Shown: positions 32,153 to 42,742 of the stretch, one piece after another | Layout of the letters: each line of letters begins with the position of its first letter | Numbering within the stretch: position 1 is the first letter of the stretch | NCBI GenBank assembly: GCA_963971535.1 | Contig: CAXASK010002156.1 | Coordinates: 62,001-126,000, forward strand | Length of the DNA: 64,000 nucleotides | DNA from: Notolepis coatsorum | Lineage: Eukaryota; Chordata; Actinopteri; Aulopiformes; Paralepididae | Direction of reading: 5' to 3' | Position numbers and translations under genes: made by a program | The notes under the pieces: generated by a model | What the model was told of the DNA's origin: nothing | The model's database searches: none | What the model saw: the letters and a program-made list of their open reading frames with translations, nothing else

Positions 32153-33124
32153 CAGGGCTATTCAACTGGCGGCCCGCGGGCCAGATCCGGCCCGCGGGAT
32201 GATTCTGACCGGCCCGCCAAAGATTACATGATAATAAAAAAAAAAAAAAAAAAAAAAAAAATTACTTTTTTCTTTTCATGTCAACGTTAACACGCACAAT
32301 TGAGCCAAAAGTCACTCAATTAATGACAGATTTCATTGATAAATTGAGGGAAAACTTTGCAAGTCGATTTGATGAATTTGACATGTCCAGAGAATTGATG
32401 CATTTTGTGAGCAACCCATTTGCCAATGTAGCTGCTATTTCCACAAAAGGACAAGAGTTCCTTGCATCACTTCACATTGATGAAGGTCTCCTGCAACTTG
32501 AAATAATTGACATGCAAGCATCATCTGCTCTGAAGCAGGCACTTGAGAATGAATCCACCACAACATTTTGGATAAAGTGTATTCATGTCAAGACATTCCC
32601 CAAAATAAAAACGCTGGCAATATCTGTGCTAACAATGTTTGGCTCAACATACACCTGTGAATCCAGTTTCTCTCACATGAATGCCATTAAAACAAGCAAC
32701 CATGCCTCCTTGACAAATGAGCATTTGCATCACTGTTTGCGGGTAGCCCTCACTTCCTATGAACCCTTTTTCTCTGCCATTGCCCAGTCAAATAAGTGCA
32801 ATCGCTCTCATTAGATGTGTGTATGTAGGCTAGGCCTGTCTGCCCCCCACCCCCCTGATGTTTGAGAGTTAAGAGTCGACAATAAGTGCTAATAAGATGC
32901 TGTGATTTGCTGTTGTTGCACAGAAATTAAGCACTTTTTCATAAGCTCAGCTGCACTATAAATGTGTTTTTTTGTTCAAGTGTTGATGTTAGAATGTTCA
33001 GATGCACAGGAGATGTTGCAGTTGTTGCACAGTCATAAATGAAGCACTTTTTACAGGAGATGTTGCAGATGTGGCACATAAATGAAGCACTTTTTTTGAA
33101 AAGTATACTACTTTTGCAATGTAG
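32153..33124 (+). mobile_element. hAT with left end and transposase 3' part
   Basis: Starts with the hAT terminus CAGGGCTATTCAACTGGC followed by a GGCCCGCGGGCC palindrome. Then come a poly-A and the transposase remnant at 32278-32814. The right terminus and duplication were not found; the limit given is where the next element begins. Confidence 0.65.
32278..32814 (+). pseudogene. hAT transposase C-terminal part
   Basis: A 178-residue open frame. It covers part of the catalytic-domain end (MTDFIDKLRENFASRFDEFD, ELMHFVSNPFANV) and the full hAT dimerisation segment (FPKIKTLAISVLTMFGSTYT, ESSFSHMNAIKTSNHASLT). This is the form seen in the SCAND3/ZBED5/EPM2AIP1-like class of hAT transposases. It lacks the N-terminal zinc finger and the first catalytic residues, so it cannot be active. 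Open to its stop at 32812. Confidence 0.8.
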
Positions 33125-33128
33125 TTAA

Positions 33129-33451
33129 AGGGGAACTATCTTATAAATGGCCTTTTTCAGTGTTTAGCATTGTTTCCTAGCTATGTGGACTTATATTAAT
33201 ATGATCTATGTCTCTAATTCTCATATTGGCGCATTCTTCCAATTCTCCTCTCACAATATTCACCCTCACTGAACTGAGTCATCTGAAAATGTGCTGATTT
33301 GTGATGTCAGAGAGACACCGCTGCATGATAATCAGCTGAGTTTCCACACAGTTCCCACTGTGGTTGGAGCCCATGAGGCTCAAAACGGCTTAAGATCTTG
33401 TGGTAGAAAAATGCTGTTTTTGAGTACTTGATTAGAAATACAAAACAATGA
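33129..33451. mobile_element. TTAA MITE, truncated second copy
   Basis: Inverted copy of 21247-21665. It begins at TTAA (33125-33128) with AGGGGAACTATCTTATAAAT and matches most of the first copy, then ends abruptly at about 33451 in a LINE fragment. Confidence 0.85.
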
Positions 33452-33452
33452 A

Positions 33453-33670
33453 TTATTGTTGGCTCCCAAGCGAAGACAGACTATGCACCCACTGCACACA
33501 AGATGAGGTGGAAACCGAGCTCCACTTCTTAACAACCTGCCCACTATACCAAGACATATACTTCCCACAAATTGCAAACACCCAAAGAGACTTTGAAAAC
33601 ATGGACAATAACTCAAAACTCCCATACCTACTGGGAGAAATACAAGAATGTGAAATAAAGCCCATTTGAA
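33453..33670 (+). mobile_element. LINE ORF2 C-terminal zinc-knuckle fragment
   Basis: Reads RLCTHCTQDEVETELHFLTT then CPLYQDIYFPQI, SKLPYLLGE and a stop. The CxxC...H...C pattern with LHFLTxCPxY is the C-terminal knuckle of a LINE ORF2 common in fish. It is followed by (GA)n at 33673-33712 and a 3' UTR-like region with TACAGCACTGTTTGTGATAC at 33752 and again near 33960. Confidence 0.75.
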
Positions 33671-33672
33671 TT

Positions 33673-33712
<40 letters not shown>
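33673..33712. repeat. (GA)n microsatellite
   Basis: Uninterrupted GA run directly after the LINE fragment. Confidence 0.95.
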
Positions 33713-33714
<2 letters not shown>

Positions 33715-33719
33715 TAGCC

Positions 33720-34320
33720 ATAGAAACATGTGTATGTATGTATGTACATATACAGCACTGTTTGTGATACAAAAATAGTAGAGTACATTAACCTGGCACA
33801 CAGCATACTTGTTCACATGTCATTTTTCTTTCACTCTAAAGGAAATATGTCTCACATACAGTAGACCCCCCCAGTAGCCTACTTTGTGGAGACGAAGATG
33901 ATGAGTACCAGTCTTCTCCTCAGACATATAAACTGTACATTGGAAGAGGTCTACAAATATACAGCACTGTTTGTGATACAAAAATAGTATATAGTAATAA
34001 TAAAGTATATACATTTGAGGGGGAATAAACTGTACTTTAGAGTGAAAGAAAAATGGTTTGTTGGTGCTGAGCCAAACTGTTGTGAGGAGTTCCACGCTCT
34101 AGACTGCAACCCCCACACCATTGAAATGCTAATTGTCCACCACCTACTGTAGTATTTATCGTTGCCATTTGAGAGTTCACACTCTCAGTCATCAAAAAGG
34201 ATCATGGATCATCTTTAGACAAATAAATTGAAACTAATAATTGATTACTTTGAACCTTGCACCTTATTAAACCTTGTCTAAAGATTGTACAACATTGCTA
34301 GAACAGATGTAACGAAACAG
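33720..34320 (+). repeat. LINE 3' UTR repeats and unassigned sequence
   Basis: 33752-33772 and 33958-33980 share ACAGCACTGTTTGTGATAC; related sequence is at 45480-45560. 34040-34320 is unassigned. Confidence 0.5.
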
Positions 34321-34439
34321 TCAGTATGACAATGTGTCAGGATGTGAGGTCACAGCATTCACAGTAGAGATGGCTGGCTTGGTGACACTGATGGACACCA
34401 CGTCATGGATCTTCGAAGCTGTGGTTCTTCCAGCTCTGA

Positions 34440-34571
34440 ATGTAGGATTTGTATTACAAGATTCTGCCACGCCAGCCATGCATGTGCAATGGGCAGTCTC
34501 CACTTTGCCACTTGAATGAAGGATAACCCATGGCTCGAGTGGAGCTTCCCTTAGCCGCTGAGAGTGCAAAC
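34440..34571 (-). pseudogene. SWIM zinc-finger exon
   Basis: An acceptor CTTAG on the minus strand opens the exon at 34571. It reads LHSQRLREAPLEPWVILHSS then GKVETAHCTCMAGVAESC. The CxCx(n)C spacing with AHCTCMAG is the start of a SWIM domain as found beside YqaJ-like domains in fish multicopy proteins. The usual final SH of the motif is not seen after AESC, where the reading continues into unrelated residues; either the exon ends there or the copy is decayed. Together with the THAP exon 500 bp upstream on the same strand it suggests one gene, role unknown. Confidence 0.65.
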
Positions 34572-34779
34572 CTAAGACATAAATATAATTGAAATTAGTA
34601 TAGAATAAATAAACAACCACCCATAAGAAGCTTCACTTTAACAGCTAATCACCACCACATGCTAAAATCAAAAAGTGCAAAAACAGTGCCACTGAAGGGA
34701 CAATGTACAATGCATTGTACCAGATATAGCTATGAGCTCATTTACATCTGCAGTCCCTGTACACTAACATTAGGTGAAT

Positions 34780-34915
34780 TGATTGGGGGACCCTGATGTA
34801 AACAAGACGAAAGTCTTTCTCTGGTCTGCATCCCCTTAACAATTGTGTGTATTGAGCTGTACTGTACTGTACCCATTCTGCAATCTGTTAATAAAGTTTT
34901 CAATCAATCAATCAA
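34780..34915 (+). repeat. LINE 3' tail, (TCAA)n type
   Basis: Plus-strand copy with CTGATGTAAACAAGACGAAA, GTACCCATTCTGCAATCTGT and AATAAAGTTTTCAATCAATC. It lies in the interval between the SWIM and THAP exons. Confidence 0.75.
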
Positions 34916-35068
34916 TAACGTTAGCTAGCTGCTAACGTTGGCTAACTGGGCTGGATACACGATAGCTAGTTCGCAGTTAAAGTCAAACATTAGCAAACGA
35001 ATACAGTAGTTTGGTCTACGTTTCTATTACATGCCGTCAAATATTATGTGTTTATGAATTGACCTTAC

Positions 35069-35279
35069 CTTTGAGCAAACATAAGTGTCCTTGGTAATGG
35101 TCTTCACGTTCAGCTTCTGAAACTGGTCGACGACACAACACAATCCACCGCTTGCATTTCTCGAGTTTTCTTGTTTTGGGCTTCGGAAAAGGTACAAACA
35201 TACTGTATACTCCTCCATCCAGTCTTTCGGGGTACCTGGTGTCCGAATTACAGGTACCCCACGCACAGCGTTTCACCAT
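35069..35279 (-). pseudogene. THAP-domain first exon
   Basis: ATG at 35279 on the minus strand. It reads MVKRCAWGTCNSDTRYPERL, FVPFPKPKTRKLEKCKRW and IVLCRRP, then, after a one-base frame change, KLNVKTITKDTYVCSK. This is the C2CH zinc fold of the THAP DNA-binding domain (C-x4-C ... P-FPK ... W ... C), ending exactly at a GTAAGG donor (35063-35068). The frame change breaks the domain in this copy. THAP domains occur in P-element, Harbinger-group and Kolobok transposons and in host factors. Its place inside a long-TIR element favours a transposon gene. Confidence 0.8.
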
Positions 35280-35384
35280 CAGATATTATGTAGGATTGGT
35301 TGGATTCTTATTATATATTACTATTGTATTATGCACATCGTTGCGGGCAATTTCATTTTATAAATAAAAAAAAAAAATCAGAAT

Positions 35385-35460
35385 CGGTGGGATTCAAACC
35401 CGGGTCGTCGGCTTGAAAGGAAAGACCATAAACCGCTAAACCACAAAACCAGATGAATAT
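35385..35460 (-). tRNA. tRNA-like sequence or pseudogene
   Basis: On the minus strand TGGTTTAGCGGTTTATGG resembles an A box and GGGTTTGAATCCCACC a B box, about 30 bp apart, followed by a run of T like a pol III terminator. Stems pair poorly by eye, so it is more likely a tRNA pseudogene or SINE head than a working tRNA. Anticodon not assigned. Confidence 0.4.
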
Positions 35461-35691
35461 ATACTGTATTATAGCTTACTTGAATGAACAATCTCCCTCC
35501 CCACTTTACCAGCGTATTTTAAATTCACAATAAAGTCTCTCTTAGTCTCGCGCCGTCCCAGCGTTGACAGTGGCTCGTGTTAAAGGCACAGTGATGGATG
35601 AGGAAGTCAATACTCAATCGACTTTGCGCCTCCTGGCGGCATAAAACAGAACAGCAGCCTGAGTTCCTAATTAATTAAAACGACGTGATAT

Positions 35692-35860
35692 TGTGGAAGT
35701 GAATCAATGAGACGAGCAGACGGAGTATCGAGTCTCTGAACTTTACTTCCAAACAAATCCAACAGAACCAAGGTACAGCCACACCCTTAAGTCAACTCCC
35801 TCCTGTCACTCAATCAGTGTCCATTCTGAAGTGAGACACCTCCATCTAGTGTCCACCACA
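35692..35860 (-). repeat. 3' LTR of the CsRn1-like element
   Basis: 169 bp, starting TGTGGAAGTG and ending CCACCACA on the plus strand; a G-rich polypurine tract borders it on the minus strand. Confidence 0.9.
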
Positions 35861-38310
35861 CAGGCCCCCCCCGAACATTCAGAATTGACATTCAGTGCAA
35901 CACCAAACAAACGGAACTGAACACAACAAACCCCCAAAAACAGTGCACCCAGTGTCTTCAGTCTCTTTTAGGAGGTCTGACCACACGGCCATAACGACTG
36001 TATTTAACAGTCACAGGGAACGTGGAAGGGGAAAGGGTAAGGGTAGGGGCAGGGGGCCGTCCCCGCCGCCGCCGAGGCTTCGTCGGTGGAAAGGTAGGGG
36101 TAACAACGGCCGGAGGGCATGGGACAGGGGAAAACTTGGGTGGCCGGCCCCGGCGCCGGGGCTGAGCCAGCTCCACCGGCCCATTTGGGACCACATGAGC
36201 AGGCTTAAGACGATCGACTGAGATCTGCTCCTTATTCCCCCCCATGTCCACCACAAAGTACTTGGGGCCCGGCTCGAGGACGCGGAAGGGCCCGTCATAG
36301 GGAGCCTGCAGTGGAGAACGGTGGGCATCATGACGGATGAACACATACCTCGCAGTCATCAGGTCCTTAGGAATGTAGGACTGGGGAAGGCAGTGATGTG
36401 TGGGAACTGGGGCAAACACCCTCGCTGCGTCCTGGAAGGCAGATCGGTGAGCTGTAGTGGACCAAGGGGCAGAGGAACCAGGAAGGAACTCCCCTGGGAC
36501 CCTCAGCGGTTGACCAAAAACCAATTCGGCTGAAGAGGCCTGCAGGTCTTCTTTAGGGGCAGTACGCAGGCCCAACATGACCCACGGAAGACGGTCGACC
36601 CAGTTGCCATCTGTGAGCGTGGCCCGGAGAGCGGCCTTCATGGATCTGTGAAAACGCTCACACATGCCATTGGCCTTTGGGTTGTATGCTGTGGTACGAT
36701 GGAGTTTCACCCCAAGTCCCTCAGCCACGGTGCTCCACAGCTCAGAAGTGAACTGGGATCCCCTGTCCGAAGTCAGGTCCAATGGCGTGCCAAACCGAGT
36801 GACCCAGCCGAAGATAAACGCCCGAGCCACCTCCGCAGCCGTTGTTGATGACAGGGGAACAACCTCCGGCCACCTGGTGGTCCTGTCCACCATAGTGAGG
36901 AGGTGTGTGAAACCCTGAGACGGGGGAAGTGGGCCCACCAGGTCCACGTGGACATGGTCAAACCGCCTCTCTGGAATGAGAAACGGCTCCAGGGGGGCCT
37001 TAGTGTGACGATGTACCTTGGCACGCTGGCACGCCACACAGGAGGCCGCCCATACTTTGACGTCCTTCCTAAGGCCCGGCCAGACGAACTTGGCCGCTAC
37101 CAGCTTGACCGACGCTTTTACCCCAGGGTGTGAAAGGGCATGAATGGTGTCAAATACCCGGTGGCGCCAGTCAGTTGGAACCATGGGGCGGGGCTGGCCA
37201 GTGGAGACGTCACAGAGGAGCGTGGCGCCGCAGTCGTGAAACACCACATCCTCAAGTCGAAGTCCTGTCACAGCCGTCCTGAACGCCTGAAGGTCTGAGT
37301 CGGTGAGCTGGTCAGCAGCCATGGCAACATAGTCGATGCCCAGGTGCACAGGACTGACGCGCGGCCGGGAGAGGCAGTCCGCCACCTGGTTGTCTTTACC
37401 GGCTACATGCTGGATGTCGGTAGTGAACTCCGATATGGCGGAAAGTTGGCGCTGCTGCCGCCCCGACCATGGCTCCGTGGTCTTGGCCATGGCAAACGTT
37501 AGGGGCTTGTGGTCAACAAAAACTGTGAACTTGCGGCTCTCCAGTAAGAACCTGAAGTGACGTATGGCGAGGAAGAGGGCCAGGAGCTCCCTGTCGAATG
37601 TACTATACTTCCTCTCGTTGTCGCGCAGCTTCCTACTGAAGAAGGCCAGAGGCTGCCAGGCGCCAGCCACCCACTGCTCGCACACCGCACCTACTGCATA
37701 ATCGGAGGCATCGGTGGTGAGGGCTATAGGAGCAGCAGGAGATGGGTGTGCCAGCATGGCAGCGTTGGCAAGGGCAGCCTTAGAGCCCTCAAATGCCTGG
37801 ACCCGCTCCGGGGACCAGCCCACGTCATCGTTGGCTCTCTTCCCCTTCAACGCCTCGTACAGAGGTCTCATCAGGTGAGCCGCATGGGCTATAAACCTAT
37901 TGTAAAAATTAACCATCCCCAGGAACTCCTGGAGAGGTTTGATGGTGAGGGGGCGGGGGAAAGCAGCAATTGCCTCCACCTTGGCGGGTAGAGGAACAGC
38001 CCCCTGGGAAGAGACATGGTGCGCAACAGCTGTTCTCTGAGCGCGTCGTATTTGCCGGCTGCTGGCGGCTCTCTCAGGCATCCCATCAGCCGGCGTGTAG
38101 TGGAGGAATCCAATGCCGCGACAACATGGTAATATTTCGTCTCATCCGACGTTATTCCGCGGAGGTGAAATTGTGCCTCGATGTGCTGAAACCACGGGGC
38201 CGGGTCATGCTGCCAAAACTCTGGCAACTTGACTGTAGCTGCATACACTGCGGGAACCACAGCCGGTGGATTCTCATTATTGCTCATATTTCACACGTCA
38301 GGGTCACCAC

Positions 38311-38479
38311 TGTGGAAGTGAATCAATGAGACGAGCAGACGGAGTATCGAGTCTCTGAACTTTACTTCCAAACAAATCCAACAGAACCAAGGTACAGCCA
38401 CACCCTTAAGTCAACTCCCTCCTGTCACTCAATCAGTGTCCATTCTGAAGTGAGACACCTCCATCTAGTGTCCACCACA
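38311..38479 (-). repeat. 5' LTR of the CsRn1-like element
   Basis: 169-bp direct-repeat partner of 35692-35860 with no difference seen by eye; the tRNA-Trp-type primer site lies just inside. Confidence 0.9.
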
Positions 38480-38814
38480 ATATAACCGTGCGCGCGTCGC
38501 GGCAAAGCGCCAATGAATACAAAAGGCTTCATCTGTACATGATACCTAAGCTGAGCGCATACACTGTACAGATATCCTCATAAGTATCTATTAATTAGTA
38601 ACAATTAGATACTCTTTGGGCTTGTTTGTATCTACTTATTCTGAAAGAGTTGAACAAATTATTTTCGCTAGCAATAGATCTCATTCGATTATTCATTCCA
38701 GGCACATTTAAAGACAAGGAGGCAGGCACATTTAAAGAAATATAATCTGATTGATTGGGGTAATGAGGGACTTAACATTAGCCTATAGATATGCATTTAA
38801 CTTGTCGGCGAGGC

Positions 38815-38877
38815 TATTGAGCCGTACTGCATTGTACCCATTCTGCAATCTGTTAATAAAGTTTTCAATCAATCAAT
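38815..38877 (+). repeat. LINE 3' tail, truncated copy
   Basis: Ends TGTTAATAAAGTTTTCAATC; same family as 34780-34915, with only the last 60 bp present. Confidence 0.75.
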
Positions 38878-39082
38878 GCCGTTAGAAAATCAGGATTTCT
38901 GCTATCGACACCTGCTGTCTTTTCAGGCGAGGCGGCCGTGCGCACTTATCCTGAGTATCAATTCTGGTTCGAATTAACAAGACTGAATCAGCGTTCGAGG
39001 AACAGGGAAAACGCGGATTCAAACATCTGGATAATGGGACTTTTGATCGACTTAGTTGAACCAGGTACGGGGAATAGGGCCC

Positions 39083-40530
39083 AGGCTTTAGCTCCACTAT
39101 TTTCACCTTGGTTAACAACCGAGAAAGAGAACGTATTGTATTGTGGTTGAAATCTAGTAATCCATGCATGATTTATCTTTTATTTTCAGAGAATCTCTTA
39201 GTTACATCAAGATTGTGCCATAAAGGCAGTGTTATATTTATATGTGATGTTTTTACAATGATGTCTGCATATATAGATTGATAGTGCTGAGTGGAATATA
39301 TTGGAGCACATAATCCTCTCAAACTAACTCTGAAGTAACATGCTCATGCATTCAAGATATACCTCTTTTAATTTTTCACATTCTGTTCATAGTGAATAGA
39401 CATTAAACAATAAATATACATTTGTATTCATTTTATTCTCGTCATTGTGCATTCGTAGGTAGTCTTGTAGTTCCACTTAGATGGAAAGACATGCAGGACA
39501 CAACTGCTATAGAAAAGATTGTATTATGTGATTGAATGGAATAAACTTCTTGATTTAAAACAATACAGCACTTTGGCAGAAAATGTTCAATCTTTAGGAA
39601 TCAAATGTATTGCAATTCACAACGAGTCACCATCAATATAGTCTGCTCTGGGAGTGGAGACCACTAGTCACCACCACTAACTTGTGTTTCAGAAACCTTG
39701 TTTAAATATGCTGATACTAACGCATATCCATGTGAAAAAGTAGAGCCAGGTACTAAAATCTGATTGTGTGCTCAGGTAAACGAGAAGCCATTCTTCCTGT
39801 TTTCAATTATCAATATTGAGATCTAAGATCTGGCCCAATGCCAGTGTGTTAGAATGGGTTTTAAGCAGAGCCCAATCGCTGAACACAGGAGAAGAGAGAA
39901 TGGAGCGTTTCAGGATGTTTAATAATATTCCCAAGTAGGCAAGAGTTACATCAAGGAATGTACAACAGATATGAATTGGGAATGTTCTTCGGGTAATGGG
40001 ATTGACGTGTATTTCTAATCGTATAGTGGATCTCTTTCTAGTATCTCGGCTGTTGTACTCACACGTTCTGTTCAATTGTCTTATAAATGATTTGGAGTCG
40101 GAGCCAGGCGCTAAAGGTACAAAGACAGTCTGGCCGTCGTTTATTGGAAGATCCAAAGACAGCTTAAAGTTCTCGTTTAACTTTTCTTATTCTATAACAG
40201 CATCTGCAGCACGTCTCGATTGGATAGGTTTTCAGCGCTGGTGAGGTCTTCTCAAGATGCTTTCTCCGTGCGTCCTCGTGGTCTGCTGCTGGTCTCCGTG
40301 GGTGTGTCTCATGTCTCGAACCTGTGGTAGATATAGGGACTCGACAACCCATCCCCCAGTGGTCGAGTCTCCGCTCCGTGATGTCACAGAAGGAGACTCC
40401 GATCCCTATTTTTCATTGGTTTAACACGATCTCTAACCAAATAAGGAAGGGACATCTATTTCAACCGTTTTCCTTCCTTCTACTGAAACGGACTAAACCT
40501 TTATTATTTGATTGACTAAATGAATGAATA
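39083..40530. other. Unassigned AT-rich region
   Basis: No recognised protein or element ends. The segment 40190-40440 is less AT-rich and on the minus strand shows CCAAT then CCCTATATCTACC, an order that could fit a promoter or LTR, but no repeat partner is in the window. Confidence 0.35.
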
Positions 40531-40534
40531 ATTT

Positions 40535-40740
40535 GCTCACAGATTTGCAGAATGGGTACAACACAGCACACAACTTTGCCAAAGGGATTTAGATTAGAAA
40601 AAACCCTTTTTGGAAAGTTTACATCAGGATCACCCATTTTCAATTCATAGTATTCGCATTTTTCTTACTAAATGAACACACTCTACTTTGCTAAATGCTT
40701 TTTACTGTTACATTCCAGATTGTGCTAGACTATCTAAATC
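40535..40740 (-). repeat. Divergent LINE 3' tails
   Basis: 40535-40650 contains CAGATTTGCAGAATGGGTAC and CATCAGGATCACCCATTTTC, a diverged copy of the (TCAA)n-type tail. 40690-40740 contains ATGCTTTTTACTGTTACATT, resembling the Rex1 3' UTR at 17393-17425. Confidence 0.55.
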
Positions 40741-42490
40741 TTATAGTAAAATTCAGATTTAGATCATTGTGGCCACAGTTTCCTTATATCAACCTGTATA
40801 ATGTTTGATGCAAAACTCCATATCTAATTAATGTATTAGGAGAAAGGATAACAGTTGTTTTAATCTTACTTTGTCTTAATTTAAGTTCTAAATCCTGTGT
40901 TATTTAATTTAGTCTCTCGCTGGTAATGGTCTTTAACTATTAGTCCTAAATTAACTAGAATTCTATTTCTTTGACAATGATATGTTTTCTCCAATTTGAG
41001 AGGAACCTATGTGGTGTTTCCCTTTAGCAGTGATCAATTAGTCTCCTTTTTAGTGTCATTGTGCTTGTACTTTCTTGATTTGTCTCCTATAGTTATCTGT
41101 TGCTTAATAACTTGCTTATTTTAGAGTCTTAACTTTCTGCATTTTTTAAGTCATTAACTGTTTTAGACCAGCTGCTAAGTTATTTCCTCCTGGCCTTCTA
41201 TCTCCTACTCACATCTAAACCACCAACTGTCTTTCTAAGGAATGCGACCCTGTAACCATCCATCTGTCTTCCTGGCAGAAGACTTAAACTGTCACCAGAG
41301 GAGAATAGCACCATGGTTTGGTCTGTTTCTACCCTAAAATACACCAACCCCTCCTCCTGGTGTCGGAGGGGTAGGTTTTTATGGCGTTACTAACCTCGCT
41401 AGGGGGGATGTGGGGACACAGTTATTTCAACCATTAACCAAAAATGCATTCCTTGCTGTTTGCTTTTGACTCGAGCGTCCTTCCTCTTTTAGCTATGACC
41501 CTGTGTCTCCTTAAAACCCTTACTTGTACCATACTTTTTTGATTCAATTAATTTACGACAGGAGCAGGTGCACTCCAGTGCTACTGCGGACGGAAGACAC
41601 AGGTCCGTGTCGAGAGAGTGAGCAGGAACTCCTTGGTAAGCTCCAGGGGGTCCAGACAGGGGCACGCTGGCACGGAGGTTCTGGGCACAAGAGAAGGAAA
41701 GTTAGAACTGGGAATAATCACACGGGATGTCTAGCAGGTCTTCGGACTGAGGCGTCGTACCTAGGTAATGATACTAACACCACGACGACTTCTGGTCAGC
41801 GTCGTCCGGTAGAAGTAGGGTCTTCATCAACAGGGGATGGGATACAGCTGTGAGGAGTGAGGTGCCTGGCAGCGTGCGAATCAGGGGATGAGGTGCAGCT
41901 GAGTTGAGTGACAGGGGGTGAAGGGGTGCTGACCATATATGGGCATGAGGCTTCCGTGGTGGATGGAAGGGAGGATGAAGAGGAGTGAGGAGGGCGTGTG
42001 GTGAATGTGAGGGGGGAATGAGGAGGAGGGAAGAACGCTCTTGCTGTGATTATGACACAGTGATGTAATGAGATATCCAGGAGAGGTCATATTCCAGGTG
42101 GAGTGAACTCCTATCGAGCGGAGCATGTAACGCCTTACTTTTATAAATAATAAAGTACATTGGACCTAATGAGGAACTAAATGTTAACAACGTACTGTAT
42201 ATAGAACAAATATTATTCATCTGATAGTTTTTGAATTACTGAATGTGTCATTAGGAAGTGAAGTAGAAGCCATTCTGGAAGGATTTCAGGTCTGAGACTT
42301 GAGTAACGATAATCAATAGTTTAACATCAAATTCCTCAATAGGTGCTTAATCATGATTATTATGCCCTCTAAAGTAAATGTTACTGTATTTATAAAGGAC
42401 CTTTCAATACAGTTAAGTAACAAAGAAACCCATATCAAAACAAAAACCGGATTTTACATGTTAAGAAAATGCCTGCGGGTTGTTTTTCAA
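40741..42490. other. Unassigned region
   Basis: AT-rich to about 41500, then a more GC-rich stretch (41560-42110) that is purine-rich on the plus strand. No protein, RNA or element ends were recognised on either strand. Confidence 0.35.
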
Positions 42491-42491
42491 A

Positions 42492-42680
42492 TTAAATCAA
42501 ACTTTATTTATATATCGCCTTTTGTGCAAGATTGAAATTCAAAGTGCTTAACGTAGAAATCGTATAAAGTCAATAAAATAAATGCAACACAATAATTGAA
42601 ATAGGAATAAAACGACAATAAATTACAATAGTGGTAATGAAGTAATTAATTGGATAAGAGCTAATGCAATACAATTACGA
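42492..42680. repeat. Fish LINE/SINE-type scrap
   Basis: Contains CAAACTTTATTTATATATCG and CAAAGTGCTTAACG followed by an A-rich stretch with ATAAAAC units. Same motif pair as 6105-6185. Non-coding. Confidence 0.5.
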
Positions 42681-42742
42681 TGGTGAGACAGAGAGCACAG
42701 TAAAAAGAGTCAAATTAAAACAGAATGGATTAAACAACCATG

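Larger units (their letters stand above)
35692..38479 (-). mobile_element. Short gypsy element, CsRn1-like, young fossil
   Basis: LTR element on the minus strand with 169-bp LTRs at 35692-35860 and 38311-38479 that look identical by eye, flanked by ATAT (35688-35691 and 38480-38483). The primer site TGGTGACCCTGACGTG matches the 3' end of tRNA-Trp with one change; a Trp primer is typical of the CsRn1 group of Ty3/gypsy. Parts seen: Gag N-terminal region (KLPEFWQHDPAPWF, ITSDETKYYHVVAALD), the end of RT, RNase H (TTDASDYAVGAVCEQW) and integrase (HPGVKASVKLV, CVACQRAK, DLVGPLPPSQGF). The set is incomplete, so it is a shortened, broken copy. Identical LTRs suggest recent insertion. Confidence 0.88.
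30843..39082. mobile_element. Long-TIR element carrying THAP and SWIM exons
   Basis: Both ends carry a 23-bp perfect inverted repeat starting GGGCCCTATTCCCCGTACC, followed by a weaker inverted match (CTAACT against CAACTAAG). No clear target-site duplication was seen beside it. The interior holds a THAP exon (35069-35279) and a SWIM exon (about 34440-34571) on the minus strand, and later insertions: a hAT (from 32153), a TTAA MITE, LINE pieces, and a gypsy element (35692-38479). THAP and SWIM/YqaJ-type genes are reported from ISL2EU/Harbinger-group transposons, so this may be a decayed member; that is inference. No DDE transposase was found. The two ends could also be two independent MITE ends. 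Confidence 0.5.

Noticed and set aside
35385-35460. Functional tRNA gene
   Set aside because: A and B boxes are present, but acceptor and T stems pair poorly and no anticodon loop is convincing.
39803-40156. 117-residue open frame on the minus strand
   Set aside because: AT-rich chance frame; no domain, splice sites or homology recognised.
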